The position numbers and the translations under genes are program-made. From an uncultured Aquimarina sp. (GTDB taxonomy: Bacteria > Bacteroidota > Bacteroidia > Flavobacteriales > Flavobacteriaceae): 64,000 nucleotides of DNA. The DNA is taken from the NCBI GenBank assembly GCA_947498765.1, contig CANMLG010000024.1, positions 1 through 64,000 of the forward strand, given 5' to 3'. The notes under the pieces were generated by a model that saw only the letters and a list, made by a program, of their open reading frames with translations, had not been told where the DNA came from and searched no databases. Positions 1 to 8,337 of the stretch are shown here, in pieces. The number at the start of each line of letters is the position of its first letter. The stretch's first letter is position 1.

Positions 1-141
1 ATGTAAAATTCTTCCTCTACAGGTTAACTAAATTATATGCTTAATTTTGGCTACTCCCCAATAATATTACTTGATCCACTTTCTCTTTTAAATTAAGGGC
101 TTATGCAACGGTTATTAGTATAGCACAGGCTTCTACAAAAC

Positions 142-174
142 AAAAAATCCCCACTAACTAAATAGTGAGGATTT
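142..174 (-). terminator. Intrinsic terminator of the tRNA operon
   Basis: An imperfect hairpin pairs 145-156 with 163-174 (11 bp with one C/A mismatch, 6-nt loop). Read on the minus strand it is followed by a T-run. It lies just downstream of the last tRNA (Arg). The remaining bases 1-141 show nothing I can support. Confidence 0.6.
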
Positions 175-178
175 AAAG

Positions 179-252
179 TGAGCCCTGAAGGATTCGAACC
201 TTCGACCGCCTCCTTAGAAGGGAGGTGCTCTATCCAGCTGAGCTAAGAGCCC
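179..252 (-). tRNA. tRNA-Arg (anticodon UCU)
   Basis: The minus strand folds as a complete cloverleaf. The acceptor arms are GGGCTCT and its complement, the T-loop is TTCGAAT, and the anticodon loop centres on TCT. The CCA end is not encoded. It is third in a three-tRNA minus-strand operon after Ser and Pro, about 30 nt behind tRNA-Pro. Confidence 0.95.
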
Positions 253-282
253 GTAGTTTTTATGTTTCTACGAAAAACAGTG

Positions 283-357
283 TCGGGGTGGCAGGATTCG
301 AACCTGCGACCTCCTCGTCCCAAACGAGGCGCGATGACCGGGCTACGCTACACCCCG
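283..357 (-). tRNA. tRNA-Pro (anticodon UGG)
   Basis: On the minus strand the acceptor stem is CGGGGTG paired with CACCCCG. The anticodon loop TTTGGGA gives UGG, and the T-arm contains GGTTCGAATCC. It is the middle gene of the Ser-Pro-Arg tRNA operon. Confidence 0.95.
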
Positions 358-396
358 AGGTGTACTTATATTTGATACAAAAATACTAAAAAATTG

Positions 397-480
397 CGGA
401 GAGACGGGGACTCGAACCCCGGCAGCACTTGCGCGCTGACAGATTAGCAATCTGCTCCATTACCACTCTGGCACCTCTCC
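397..480 (-). tRNA. tRNA-Ser (anticodon GCU)
   Basis: On the minus strand the acceptor stem starts GGAGAGG. The anticodon loop TTGCTAA gives GCU, and a long class II variable arm is present, as expected for serine tRNA. It is the first gene of the operon. A TAAATTTG box lies about 50 nt upstream. Confidence 0.95.
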
Positions 481-995
481 TAAAAAATGTATCTTATTAA
501 AGAACGTTAACACTTCTTGCGAAGCGGTTGCAAATTTAATCTATTATTGGAATTACACGAAGAAAAAAACACTTTTTTTTATATTTTTTTTTAACCCATT
601 GTAAATTAACGAAATGAAATCTAATCTTTTTTTCAATAAAGTTTAAAATCATTATTAGGCTATTCTTTTAAATGGATTTTGTAGACTAATCTATTTTTCA
701 TTTACCAAAATCAGCTTTTACAAGCTTCATTATACTTCAAATTATACAAAAACAATTAGCATTAAAAACTATTCGCTATTTTTAATTTAGGTTCATTACT
801 TTTATTTTTAAAATATAACCAAAAGTAAAACCTTTGTATTACTAAATAAACAGCTCATAAAAACACTTTTCAAATGGTGTTAAAAGTAAAAATTATAACA
901 TAAGATGTAAATTTTACACTTAAAATAAAAAATCAAAAAGAGTTCTCCCTATATTATGCAATAGTTTTTATATTTTGCAGCCAAACAACCAATTT
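481..995. other. Gene-free AT-rich intergenic region
   Basis: This stretch of roughly 500 nt separates the tRNA operon (minus) from the first protein gene (plus). It is rich in A and T runs. Apart from the tRNA -7 box at 531-538 and a weak promoter-like TATATTTTG just before the gene at 996, I see no ORF, repeat or structured RNA here. Confidence 0.6.
531..538 (-). promoter_or_regulatory. -7 box (TAAATTTG) for the tRNA operon
   Basis: The minus strand reads TAAATTTG, a perfect match to the Bacteroidota -7 consensus TAnnTTTG, about 50 nt upstream of tRNA-Ser(GCU). I see no convincing TTG element at -33, so the call rests on the -7 box and its position. Confidence 0.5.
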
Positions 996-2594
996 ATGAA
1001 AACCTACTTTTTATTTGTTTTTAGTTTATATTCATTAAACCTTATTGCCCAAAAACCAATTATTACTGATGACTTTAATTTATCCGTGGGTAACAAATAC
1101 AAACGCGTAACTGGAATTGATGAATTTCATTTTAATCATGGACAAAAACTACTTTCATTAAAAAAGCTAAAAAAAGGATTTGTTATTGAACGATATAATC
1201 TAGGTGACTTATCTAAAAAACCAAAAAATACTAGCTTTCCTGATAAAGGTACCTTTGTAAGTGTAATGCAATTAAAAGACTCCGTTTGGGTTTATTACAG
1301 ACAAAAAAATAAACTACTTGCACAAAAACTAAGAATTAGTCAAAATACTATTGAAAAACCAATAACTATTATTGATTCTGAAGATGATATAGCTGATGAT
1401 TTTGGTTTTTCTGGACGTTTTGGTTACGAAGCTGGTGGTAGGATTAATGCATTTGCCATAAAAAAGTCAGTTGACGAATCTAAATTTTTGATTTTGCATC
1501 GTAAAAAAGAAAAATCTAACGAAAGTGGTAAAGCTAAAAATGTAATAGAAATACAAATTTACAACGCAGACATGAGTTTGGATTGGAAACGTATTATGGA
1601 AATCCCCTATTTTTTCAAACAAGTCAATACCGATGATTTTATGGTTGATCACAACGGAAATTTCTTTGTCTTAGCTTCAAAATTTGAAAAAGAAAGAGTA
1701 TCTGTAGGTAAACGAAATAAATTAGATACCGACTTTCATATGGAGCTATTCAAAGCTTCAAAGGATAACGAACAATGGTCCATTAGTCAATTGGATACCG
1801 ACTACCCTATTGAAGATGCTGTATTATATGCATCAGGTAAAAATGAGCCTGTTGCTATTGGTTTTTTTGGTGATGAAAACTTTAAAGGTCAAATTGTAGG
1901 TGCTTTTGTAGCTAAACTTGATGGCAAGGAAAATATAAAACCTGTTTTACACCATATTCCAAATGACACTTTAGTTACCTACGAAAATAGAAGACAAAGT
2001 CAAATATCAAGAGGTAAAAGAGGTCAAGATGATTTATATGATTTAGAAAAAATTCACATCAATAAAGTTATAGCAAATCCCGATGGTAGCTATGCCATTT
2101 TTGCAGAACAACGTTATGTATTGCAATCATCTAGCTATATAAATGGTGTAAATCATATTTATTATACTAATTACTATCGTAACGCATATGGGTGTAAAAT
2201 TGATGGTTCTGGAACCCTAAATTGGTTTAATCAATTACCTAAAAATCAAATGGGTCTAAAAGGTAAACAAAGTATGTCATATGTACATCAATACTTTGGG
2301 GGTAATCATTATGTATTATGTTGGGATAAATTTAAAAACCTTCGTAAATCCGTAGGTGATTTTGCCCAACAATTAGTTATGGGCAAACAAAGTTATATGT
2401 TTATGACTGCCTATCGTGTAAATGACCTTACTGGTTTGGTAGATAAACTGCCTGTAATTAATGCTAATGAAGTGGGTAAACATCGTCTCTCACATTTTGA
2501 AATGGGAAAAGTAGTTCCAATTAGTAACAATGATCTGGTTATTCAAGGGCATTATGGGTCTAAAAGTTATTTGTTTCGCTTACGCGAGAAGTAA
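996..2594 (+). CDS. Secreted protein of unknown function
   Basis: I do not recognise the family. The open frame extends to a TTG at 975, but ATG 996 starts directly with a clean signal peptide (MKTYFLFVFSLYSLNLIAQ, cut after AQ), giving 532 residues; I prefer it. The mature protein has no obvious catalytic motif, no further membrane segment and no C-terminal T9SS signal. Its alternating beta-rich segments with aromatic and glycine turns could be a beta-propeller-like periplasmic domain, but that is a guess. It stands alone, with a dioxygenase gene 73 nt downstream on the same strand. Confidence 0.75.
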   Translation: MKTYFLFVFSLYSLNLIAQKPIITDDFNLSVGNKYKRVTGIDEFHFNHGQKLLSLKKLKKGFVIERYNLGDLSKKPKNTSFPDKGTFVSVMQLKDSVWVYYRQKNKLLAQKLRISQNTIEKPITIIDSEDDIADDFGFSGRFGYEAGGRINAFAIKKSVDESKFLILHRKKEKSNESGKAKNVIEIQIYNADMSLDWKRIMEIPYFFKQVNTDDFMVDHNGNFFVLASKFEKERVSVGKRNKLDTDFHMELFKASKDNEQWSISQLDTDYPIEDAVLYASGKNEPVAIGFFGDENFKGQIVGAFVAKLDGKENIKPVLHHIPNDTLVTYENRRQSQISRGKRGQDDLYDLEKIHINKVIANPDGSYAIFAEQRYVLQSSSYINGVNHIYYTNYYRNAYGCKIDGSGTLNWFNQLPKNQMGLKGKQSMSYVHQYFGGNHYVLCWDKFKNLRKSVGDFAQQLVMGKQSYMFMTAYRVNDLTGLVDKLPVINANEVGKHRLSHFEMGKVVPISNNDLVIQGHYGSKSYLFRLREK

Positions 2595-2667
2595 AGTATT
2601 ATAAAAATGTCATCCTTTATTTTTATTCTATGAATTCAACTAAGATTCTTTTTTAATTCAGAATAGC

Positions 2668-3387
2668 ATGAATTTCAAAATTAAAAAAAATGAACTGGCA
2701 GAAAATGGTTATACTATTCTAGAACATTTTTATAGTAATGAAGAAGTGAATGAAATAGTTAATCGTATTGATCATACCATCAATAACAGCAATAGTGAAT
2801 TTATTAAAACTAAAGACTTAATTGCTATTCGGCAATTACTCAACCATATTCCAGAATTAAAGAAACTTATTTTTAATAATAACATTACATCATTATTATC
2901 CACATTATTTGATACAAATTACTTTTTAACAAAAGCTATTTATTTTGATAAACCTAAAAATTCAAATTGGTTTGTTGCTTTTCATCAAGACTTAAGTATT
3001 TCCGTTGATCAAAAATCTACTATTGACAATTATAAAAATTGGACTTTTAAAAAAGGTCAGTACGGAGTTCAACCTCCTGTAAGTATTTTACAGGATACTA
3101 TAACACTTCGAATTCATTTAGATGATACTAATAAATATAATGGTGCTTTAAAAATAATCCCTAAATCCCATTTAAAAGGAATTATTCGAACTGATTCAAA
3201 AAATTGGAATACTGAAGACAAATATACCTGCGAAGTTAAAAAAGGAGGCATTATGCTAATGAAACCCCTAATCCTACATGCTTCTAACAAAAACACTAAT
3301 TATAAACAACGTAGAGTAATACATTTAGAATTTAATACTAAACAACTAGAATCTCCTTTACAATGGCTTGAACTAGAAAATATTTAA
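2668..3387 (+). CDS. PhyH-type Fe(II)/2-oxoglutarate dioxygenase
   Basis: A 239-residue protein of the phytanoyl-CoA dioxygenase (PhyH) superfamily, whose members hydroxylate small molecules using Fe(II), O2 and 2-oxoglutarate. The iron-binding facial triad is visible: H106-Q-D108 in FHQDLS and H204 in LHAS. R215/R216 in the RRVIHLEF strand would bind the 2-oxoglutarate carboxylate. Length fits a single double-stranded beta-helix domain. There is no signal peptide, so it is cytosolic. The substrate is unknown and neighbours give no pathway clue. The upstream secreted-protein gene is co-directional, but the gap makes an operon uncertain. Confidence 0.85.
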   Translation: MNFKIKKNELAENGYTILEHFYSNEEVNEIVNRIDHTINNSNSEFIKTKDLIAIRQLLNHIPELKKLIFNNNITSLLSTLFDTNYFLTKAIYFDKPKNSNWFVAFHQDLSISVDQKSTIDNYKNWTFKKGQYGVQPPVSILQDTITLRIHLDDTNKYNGALKIIPKSHLKGIIRTDSKNWNTEDKYTCEVKKGGIMLMKPLILHASNKNTNYKQRRVIHLEFNTKQLESPLQWLELENI

Positions 3388-3475
3388 ATGTTTTTTTTAC
3401 AAAATAATTACTCAAAATAAAGCTTACTTAAAAGGAGAACATTAAAAATTTTATTTTCTTTCCTATAACTACATT

Positions 3476-4372
3476 TTATAGTCTCGACTTACTCGAATTA
3501 ATAAAGTAAACCCCCACCAATAAAATAAAAGCAGCAAGTAACAACTGATATGACATTCTTTCGTCCAATATATACCAACCTAAAACAAGTGCAATCACGG
3601 GGTTTACATAACCGGATGTTGCTACTTTTTCTGGGGAAACACTCCGTAGTAAATAATTAAATGCAGTGAAAGCAACAATACTTCCAAAAAATGTAAGTAG
3701 ATACATCGAAAATTTCACTTTTGAAGTCCATTGAGAAAATGGTAAATGTATTTCTCCAAAAAGAAAACTAATCAGTAATAAAAATAAGCCCCCGGTGAGC
3801 ATTTGTATTCCCGTATCTAGTAATGATTTTTTAGGAAAATTTCGTTTGGAAACAAAAATACTCGCAAAACTCCAACTTAGGATACATGTAAAAATCATTA
3901 AAATTCCAATCAAGCTCCCCGAAGTATAAGTAAGACCTTGCTCAGCAACTAGAATAGTAACTCCTATAATTCCTAAGATGATCCCAATAATAGATTTTAA
4001 TTGAATTTTTTGTTGGTACATCACATTCATTAAAAGTAATATTACCAAAGGCTGTATAGCTACTAGTAATGAAGCAAAACCACTATCAACATATTTTAAA
4101 GCCCAAACAAAAACACCATTCCCATAGGTTAAAAACAAAAAGCCAGCAATTATAGAATTTAATATTTCCTTTTTACGAATACCTTTTAAATATCCCAAAA
4201 AACTAGAAATAACAAGTAATATAGTTCCCGCTATTATAAAACGAATGCTAGCCAAATAAAAAGGAGCAATTTGAGATACTGCAATTTTGTTTAATAAGTA
4301 AGTTGACCCCCAAATTACATAAATAGCAAAAAAAGCAAGTACTATTAAAAAAGTCTTTTTAGTAAAGTTCAT
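3476..4372 (-). CDS. EamA/DMT family transporter
   Basis: A 298-residue inner-membrane protein with about ten hydrophobic helices in two similar halves, as in the EamA (drug/metabolite transporter) family. The first half carries the typical VIWGSTYLLNKIAV segment and the second half an SWSFASIFVSKR segment. Such proteins export amino acids, metabolites or drugs; no substrate can be read here. ATG 4372 lies 10 nt after the stop of the DUF2461 gene, so the two probably form one transcript. Confidence 0.88.
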   Translation of the reverse strand: MNFTKKTFLIVLAFFAIYVIWGSTYLLNKIAVSQIAPFYLASIRFIIAGTILLVISSFLGYLKGIRKKEILNSIIAGFLFLTYGNGVFVWALKYVDSGFASLLVAIQPLVILLLMNVMYQQKIQLKSIIGIILGIIGVTILVAEQGLTYTSGSLIGILMIFTCILSWSFASIFVSKRNFPKKSLLDTGIQMLTGGLFLLLISFLFGEIHLPFSQWTSKVKFSMYLLTFFGSIVAFTAFNYLLRSVSPEKVATSGYVNPVIALVLGWYILDERMSYQLLLAAFILLVGVYFINSSKSRL

Positions 4373-4382
4373 TCAATTTTTG

Positions 4383-5069
4383 CTAGTCATTTAATAAAGA
4401 AACTCCATTTAAATCTGTAGTAAGTACATCACTCATATAATCAAAATAAGGGCGTAATAATTCAAAACAATGAACCACTTTATTTGAAAAATTAGCTGTT
4501 ACAATTTCTTTATCTGTAAATTTCTTTTCAAAAAAGAAGGACTTATTCTTTATCAAGTCAATAGCAGGATGTTCCTTCGAAAACCCTTTTGGAGCTGTTT
4601 TTACTTGAGCATAGGGTACAAATTCAGATCCATAAACCTCAGAAAATTCCTTATCAGCCATAATTGCTCTAATTTCCTGATCATCCATTTCAAACTCTTT
4701 ACGAATGCGTAATAAATCGGCTGGATTAGGCGCAAAAAAACCGCCACCTAAATAGGTATTCCCTGGTTCAACATGCAAAAAGTACCCACCACGTAATGCT
4801 GCTCCGTCCCTACTAAAACTTAGAGATCTATTCGTTTTATATGGTGTTTTATCTTTACTAAAACGAACATCTTTATAAATGCGAAAAACCTTCATTTTTT
4901 CGATATGATCCGTTTTACTTAATCCTTCTAAAATTTGTGCTCCAAAAGAAGTTTTAAAATCATTATCTAGCTTTTTAAAAGTAGCTTTATTAAGCTCAAA
5001 CCATTCCCTATTATTATTTTCTTTAAGATCGTTTAAAAAATTAAGTAAATCAGTAGCAACTCCTGCCAT
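4383..5069 (-). CDS. DUF2461 family protein
   Basis: A 228-residue cytosolic protein that matches DUF2461 (TIGR02453) by its characteristic N terminus (LNFLNDLKENNNREWFELNK) and the KDVRFSKDKTPYKTN core around residues 66-81. The family is widespread in bacteria and fungi but its biochemical role is not established. Length is typical. It is first in a two-gene operon with the EamA transporter 10 nt downstream. Confidence 0.88.
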   Translation of the reverse strand: MAGVATDLLNFLNDLKENNNREWFELNKATFKKLDNDFKTSFGAQILEGLSKTDHIEKMKVFRIYKDVRFSKDKTPYKTNRSLSFSRDGAALRGGYFLHVEPGNTYLGGGFFAPNPADLLRIRKEFEMDDQEIRAIMADKEFSEVYGSEFVPYAQVKTAPKGFSKEHPAIDLIKNKSFFFEKKFTDKEIVTANFSNKVVHCFELLRPYFDYMSDVLTTDLNGVSLLND

Positions 5070-5307
5070 AAGCTATCTTTTAATATGAAAGTATTCTTAC
5101 AAAAAAACGTCTACTCTCACGTAGTTTTAATGGATTAAAACTACAATTTTAAAAATGATTAAAAGCATGTAAACCTTACAAGTTTATTTAAATAAATCTT
5201 AAAAATAAGATTTTTATTTTTTTAAGATTTTACATTAGTCGTATAAAAAATGCTGCCACTATAAGTGATTAAATAAGTATATTTACCCTCATAAGATTAC
5301 CAAACTA

Positions 5308-6111
5308 ATGAATTCATTAAAAACCGCTGTAATAAAGCAAATTGAATCTCAAAAAAAAGATTTAAATCTACCCATTCGTTTAAAAGAACGTACAGAATAC
5401 TTTACTTCGTTACTTTTCGAAACTCTTTTTGATACAGAAGCTTCAGTAGAAACTAATATTGACAAATTGGCTCAAACATTTGATGAGTTAGTAAATTTAG
5501 CCTGCTGGAAGCACGACAAATCTTGTAGTGAAATTTGGATGGATTATTTAGGCACTTTTCCTAATATTTTAAACAAATTACAATTAGACGCTCAAGCCTT
5601 TTTGGATAGTGATCCTGCAGCAAATTCTATTGAAGAAGTTTATTTAGCTTATCCTGGATTTTATGCCATAGCTGTATACAGATTTAGTCATGAATTATAT
5701 ATAATGGGCTTACCACTAGTGCCACGTTTAATGACAGAATATGCGCATAGATTAACTGGAACTGAAATTAATGCTGGTGCTCAAATTGGAGATTCTTTTT
5801 TTATTGATCATGCTACAGGAACCATTATTGGTGAAACAGTTATTATTAAAAACAATGTAAAGATTTATCAAGGAGTTACCCTTGGCGCTAAATATGTTAC
5901 CAGAGACTTAAAAGGTTCAAAACGTCATCCAACTGTTGAGGATAACGTAATTATTTATGCCAATGCAACCATTTTAGGGGGAGATACTGTAATAGGTGCT
6001 AATAGTATTATTGGAGGGAATGTTTGGCTAACTAAATCCGTACCTGAAAATTCAGTAATATCAAACACAAAAGAAGTAAAAATTAAAACTGCTAGTGATT
6101 ATGACAAATAG
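5308..6111 (+). CDS. cysE: Serine O-acetyltransferase
   Basis: Transfers acetyl from acetyl-CoA to L-serine, the first step of cysteine synthesis. The 267-residue protein has a helical N-terminal domain and a C-terminal left-handed beta-helix of hexapeptide repeats from about residue 150 (INAGAQIG, GTIIGE, TLGA). The likely catalytic histidine is H147 in the HRLTG segment, and H168 lies in FFIDHATG. The long N-terminal part fits the plant/EpsC-like Bacteroidota form. Its end overlaps the start of cysM by 11 nt, so the two enzymes of the pathway are translationally coupled. Confidence 0.93.
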   Translation: MNSLKTAVIKQIESQKKDLNLPIRLKERTEYFTSLLFETLFDTEASVETNIDKLAQTFDELVNLACWKHDKSCSEIWMDYLGTFPNILNKLQLDAQAFLDSDPAANSIEEVYLAYPGFYAIAVYRFSHELYIMGLPLVPRLMTEYAHRLTGTEINAGAQIGDSFFIDHATGTIIGETVIIKNNVKIYQGVTLGAKYVTRDLKGSKRHPTVEDNVIIYANATILGGDTVIGANSIIGGNVWLTKSVPENSVISNTKEVKIKTASDYDK

Positions 6112-6985
6112 TATTTTGAACCTTATAGGAAATACACCTTTAGTACAAGCTAAAAATGTTATAACAAATCCTAATATTACACTTTTACTTAAATTAGAAG
6201 GAAACAATCCTGGCGGTAGTGTTAAAGATCGTGCAGCTTACAATATGATTAAATCGGCTTTGGATCGTGGTGATATTGATAAAAACACTCAACTTATTGA
6301 AGCTACCAGTGGAAATACTGGTATCGCTTTAGCTATGATTGCTGGTTTATTTGATTTAAATATAGAATTAGTAATGCCCGAAAATGCCACCAAAGAGCGT
6401 GTTCAAACCATGAGAGCTTATGGAGCTACAGTAACATTAACATCTCAAGATGTGGGTATCGAAGGCGCTAGAGATTATGCTGAAGCTAAAGTAAAAAATG
6501 AAGGTTTTGTAATGCTAAACCAATTTGGAAATGATGATAATTGGAAAGCACACTATAAAACAACAGGACCTGAAATTTGGAGAGATACCGAACAAAAAAT
6601 CACTCATTTTGTTTCAGCAATGGGTACTACTGGTACTATAATGGGGACTTCCACTTTTTTAAAAGAGCAAAATACAGATATACAAATTGTAGGGGCACAA
6701 CCTACCGATGGATCTAGTATTCCTGGAATTAGAAAATGGCCTAAAGAATATTTACCAAGTATTTTTAATGCTGAAAAAGTTGATCAAGTAATTGAAGTAA
6801 GTCAAAAAGAGGCAACCATTATGGCCAAACGCTTAGCTAAAGAAGAAGGAGTATTTGCTGGTATGAGTAGTGGAGGCTCTGTTTGTGCTGCACTAAAACT
6901 TGCCGATACTATAGAAAGTGGTGTTATTGTTGCCATTATTTGTGACCGAGGAGATCGCTATTTATCGTCTGATTTATTTGTATAA
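6101..6985 (+). CDS. cysM: Cysteine synthase (O-acetylserine sulfhydrylase B type)
   Basis: A PLP enzyme that makes cysteine from O-acetylserine and sulfide (or thiosulfate). The PLP lysine is K42 in GGSVKDRAA, and the substrate/phosphate loop TSGNTG spans 69-74. I use ATG 6101 (294 residues); the frame also has a GTG six bases earlier, which adds only two residues. The sequence is closer to CysM than CysK, judging by the KERVQTMRAYGA and CDRGDRYLSS segments. It overlaps the end of cysE. Confidence 0.93.
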   Translation: MTNSILNLIGNTPLVQAKNVITNPNITLLLKLEGNNPGGSVKDRAAYNMIKSALDRGDIDKNTQLIEATSGNTGIALAMIAGLFDLNIELVMPENATKERVQTMRAYGATVTLTSQDVGIEGARDYAEAKVKNEGFVMLNQFGNDDNWKAHYKTTGPEIWRDTEQKITHFVSAMGTTGTIMGTSTFLKEQNTDIQIVGAQPTDGSSIPGIRKWPKEYLPSIFNAEKVDQVIEVSQKEATIMAKRLAKEEGVFAGMSSGGSVCAALKLADTIESGVIVAIICDRGDRYLSSDLFV

Positions 6986-7061
6986 ATATTAATATTATTT
7001 GCAGTATCACATTTAAAAAAATTAATTACTTTTAATTTCACTTACGTTAGAGGCTGCACTT

Positions 7062-7439
7062 ATGAACCCTGTTGAAACTTACATTTATAAGCAAAGCGAA
7101 AACAAACAACAAATTCTAACTTTTTTTCACGACCTTTTCGTCAATCAGTATAGATTAACTGCACATTTGAAATGGAAAATACCTGCCTACTATGGTAAAA
7201 CATGGGTAACCTATCTCAATCCTGATAAAAAAAAAGATGGAATACATATCTGTTTTGTTCGAGGTAATGAACTTTCAGAAAAGCATAGCATACTAAAAAC
7301 AGAAGGACGGAAAATGGTAAAAAGTATTTATATTGATAAATTAGACAAAATACCTTATAAACAATTTATTGATTGTATTGAAGAAGCGGTTACCTTGGAT
7401 CAAACTGTCAAATACAAAGCTCCAAATTCAAAAAAATAA
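7062..7439 (+). CDS. DUF1801 domain protein
   Basis: A 125-residue cytosolic protein of the DUF1801/YdhG-like superfamily. It shows the family's short helical N terminus, a central WKIPAYYGK strand segment, and the basic ILKTEGRKMVKS region. Function is unknown. Its stop overlaps the start of the TauE gene (TAATG), so the two are coupled. Confidence 0.8.
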   Translation: MNPVETYIYKQSENKQQILTFFHDLFVNQYRLTAHLKWKIPAYYGKTWVTYLNPDKKKDGIHICFVRGNELSEKHSILKTEGRKMVKSIYIDKLDKIPYKQFIDCIEEAVTLDQTVKYKAPNSKK

Positions 7440-8194
7440 TGGAGTTAAAAGATTTAATTTTAATTTTAGTTGGCACCTTAACTGGTTTTATTAATACCGT
7501 TGCCGGGGGTGGTTCTGTAATTATTTTACCTGTACTTATTCTTTATTTTGGTCTCCCTCCTACTCTGGCTAATGGAACAAATAGAATTGGTATTTTTATT
7601 CAAACTATATTTTCTGCTTGGGGCTTTAAAAGCAAAGGTATATCTCCTTTTGTATTTGGGTTTTGGAAATCTATTTTTGTAGGAATCATTGCATTAATTG
7701 GAGCTGTGATTGGTTCAAAGATTGCGCTCGAAATACCAGATGATTTATTTACTAAAATTTTATCCATAGTAATGATCGGTGTTTTGATACTAACATTAGT
7801 TAAACCCAAACCACCTCAGTTAATAAAAAACAACCCAAAATTAGCTTATATATTAACTCTTATTGCCTTCTTTTTTATTGGTATATACGGAGGGTTTATA
7901 CAAGCAGGTACAGGTTTGCTCTTAATTTTGGCTCTTTCAGTTTTAAATGACTTAAGCTTAGTAAAATCAAATGCTCTAAAAACTATTATTGTATTTATTT
8001 TTACTATTGGAACCATTACTGTTTTTGCTATGGATGACCAAATAAACTATAAATACGGTTTATTATTGGGTATTGGAAATGCCGTTGGTGGGTGGACAGC
8101 TAGCCGATGGTCTGTTAAAAAAGGAGATAGAGCCATCCAAATTTTTATGGTGGTTGCTGTTATATTAATGGCTATAAAGCTTTGGGTATTTTAA
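7439..8194 (+). CDS. TauE/SafE family sulfite exporter-like permease
   Basis: A 251-residue protein with about eight membrane helices. It carries the TauE/SafE hallmark near the N terminus (GFINTVAGGGSVIILPVL) repeated in the second half (GIYGGFIQAGTGLLLIL). Family members are implicated in export of sulfite, sulfoacetate or related anions. The gene starts inside the stop of the DUF1801 gene and sits about 450 nt after cysM. That proximity is compatible with a sulfur role but not proof. A hairpin terminator follows at 8267. Confidence 0.88.
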   Translation: MELKDLILILVGTLTGFINTVAGGGSVIILPVLILYFGLPPTLANGTNRIGIFIQTIFSAWGFKSKGISPFVFGFWKSIFVGIIALIGAVIGSKIALEIPDDLFTKILSIVMIGVLILTLVKPKPPQLIKNNPKLAYILTLIAFFFIGIYGGFIQAGTGLLLILALSVLNDLSLVKSNALKTIIVFIFTIGTITVFAMDDQINYKYGLLLGIGNAVGGWTASRWSVKKGDRAIQIFMVVAVILMAIKLWVF

Positions 8195-8266
8195 TATTTT
8201 CTAGACATTCCAAAATGATTCCAATATCGCAAAGTTAATAGTTCAAATAACTAGATTATGTTATAA

Positions 8267-8302
8267 AATAGGTCATCAAATTCATGTATTTGATGACCTA
8301 TT
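8267..8302. terminator. Bidirectional terminator between tauE-like gene and pepD
   Basis: A perfect 14-bp inverted repeat (8267-8280 and 8289-8302, 8-nt loop) lies between two convergent genes, so it can stop transcription from either side. Confidence 0.8.
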
Positions 8303-8337
8303 TATTTCTATTTATATAAGCTAAATAAACTTGGCTT

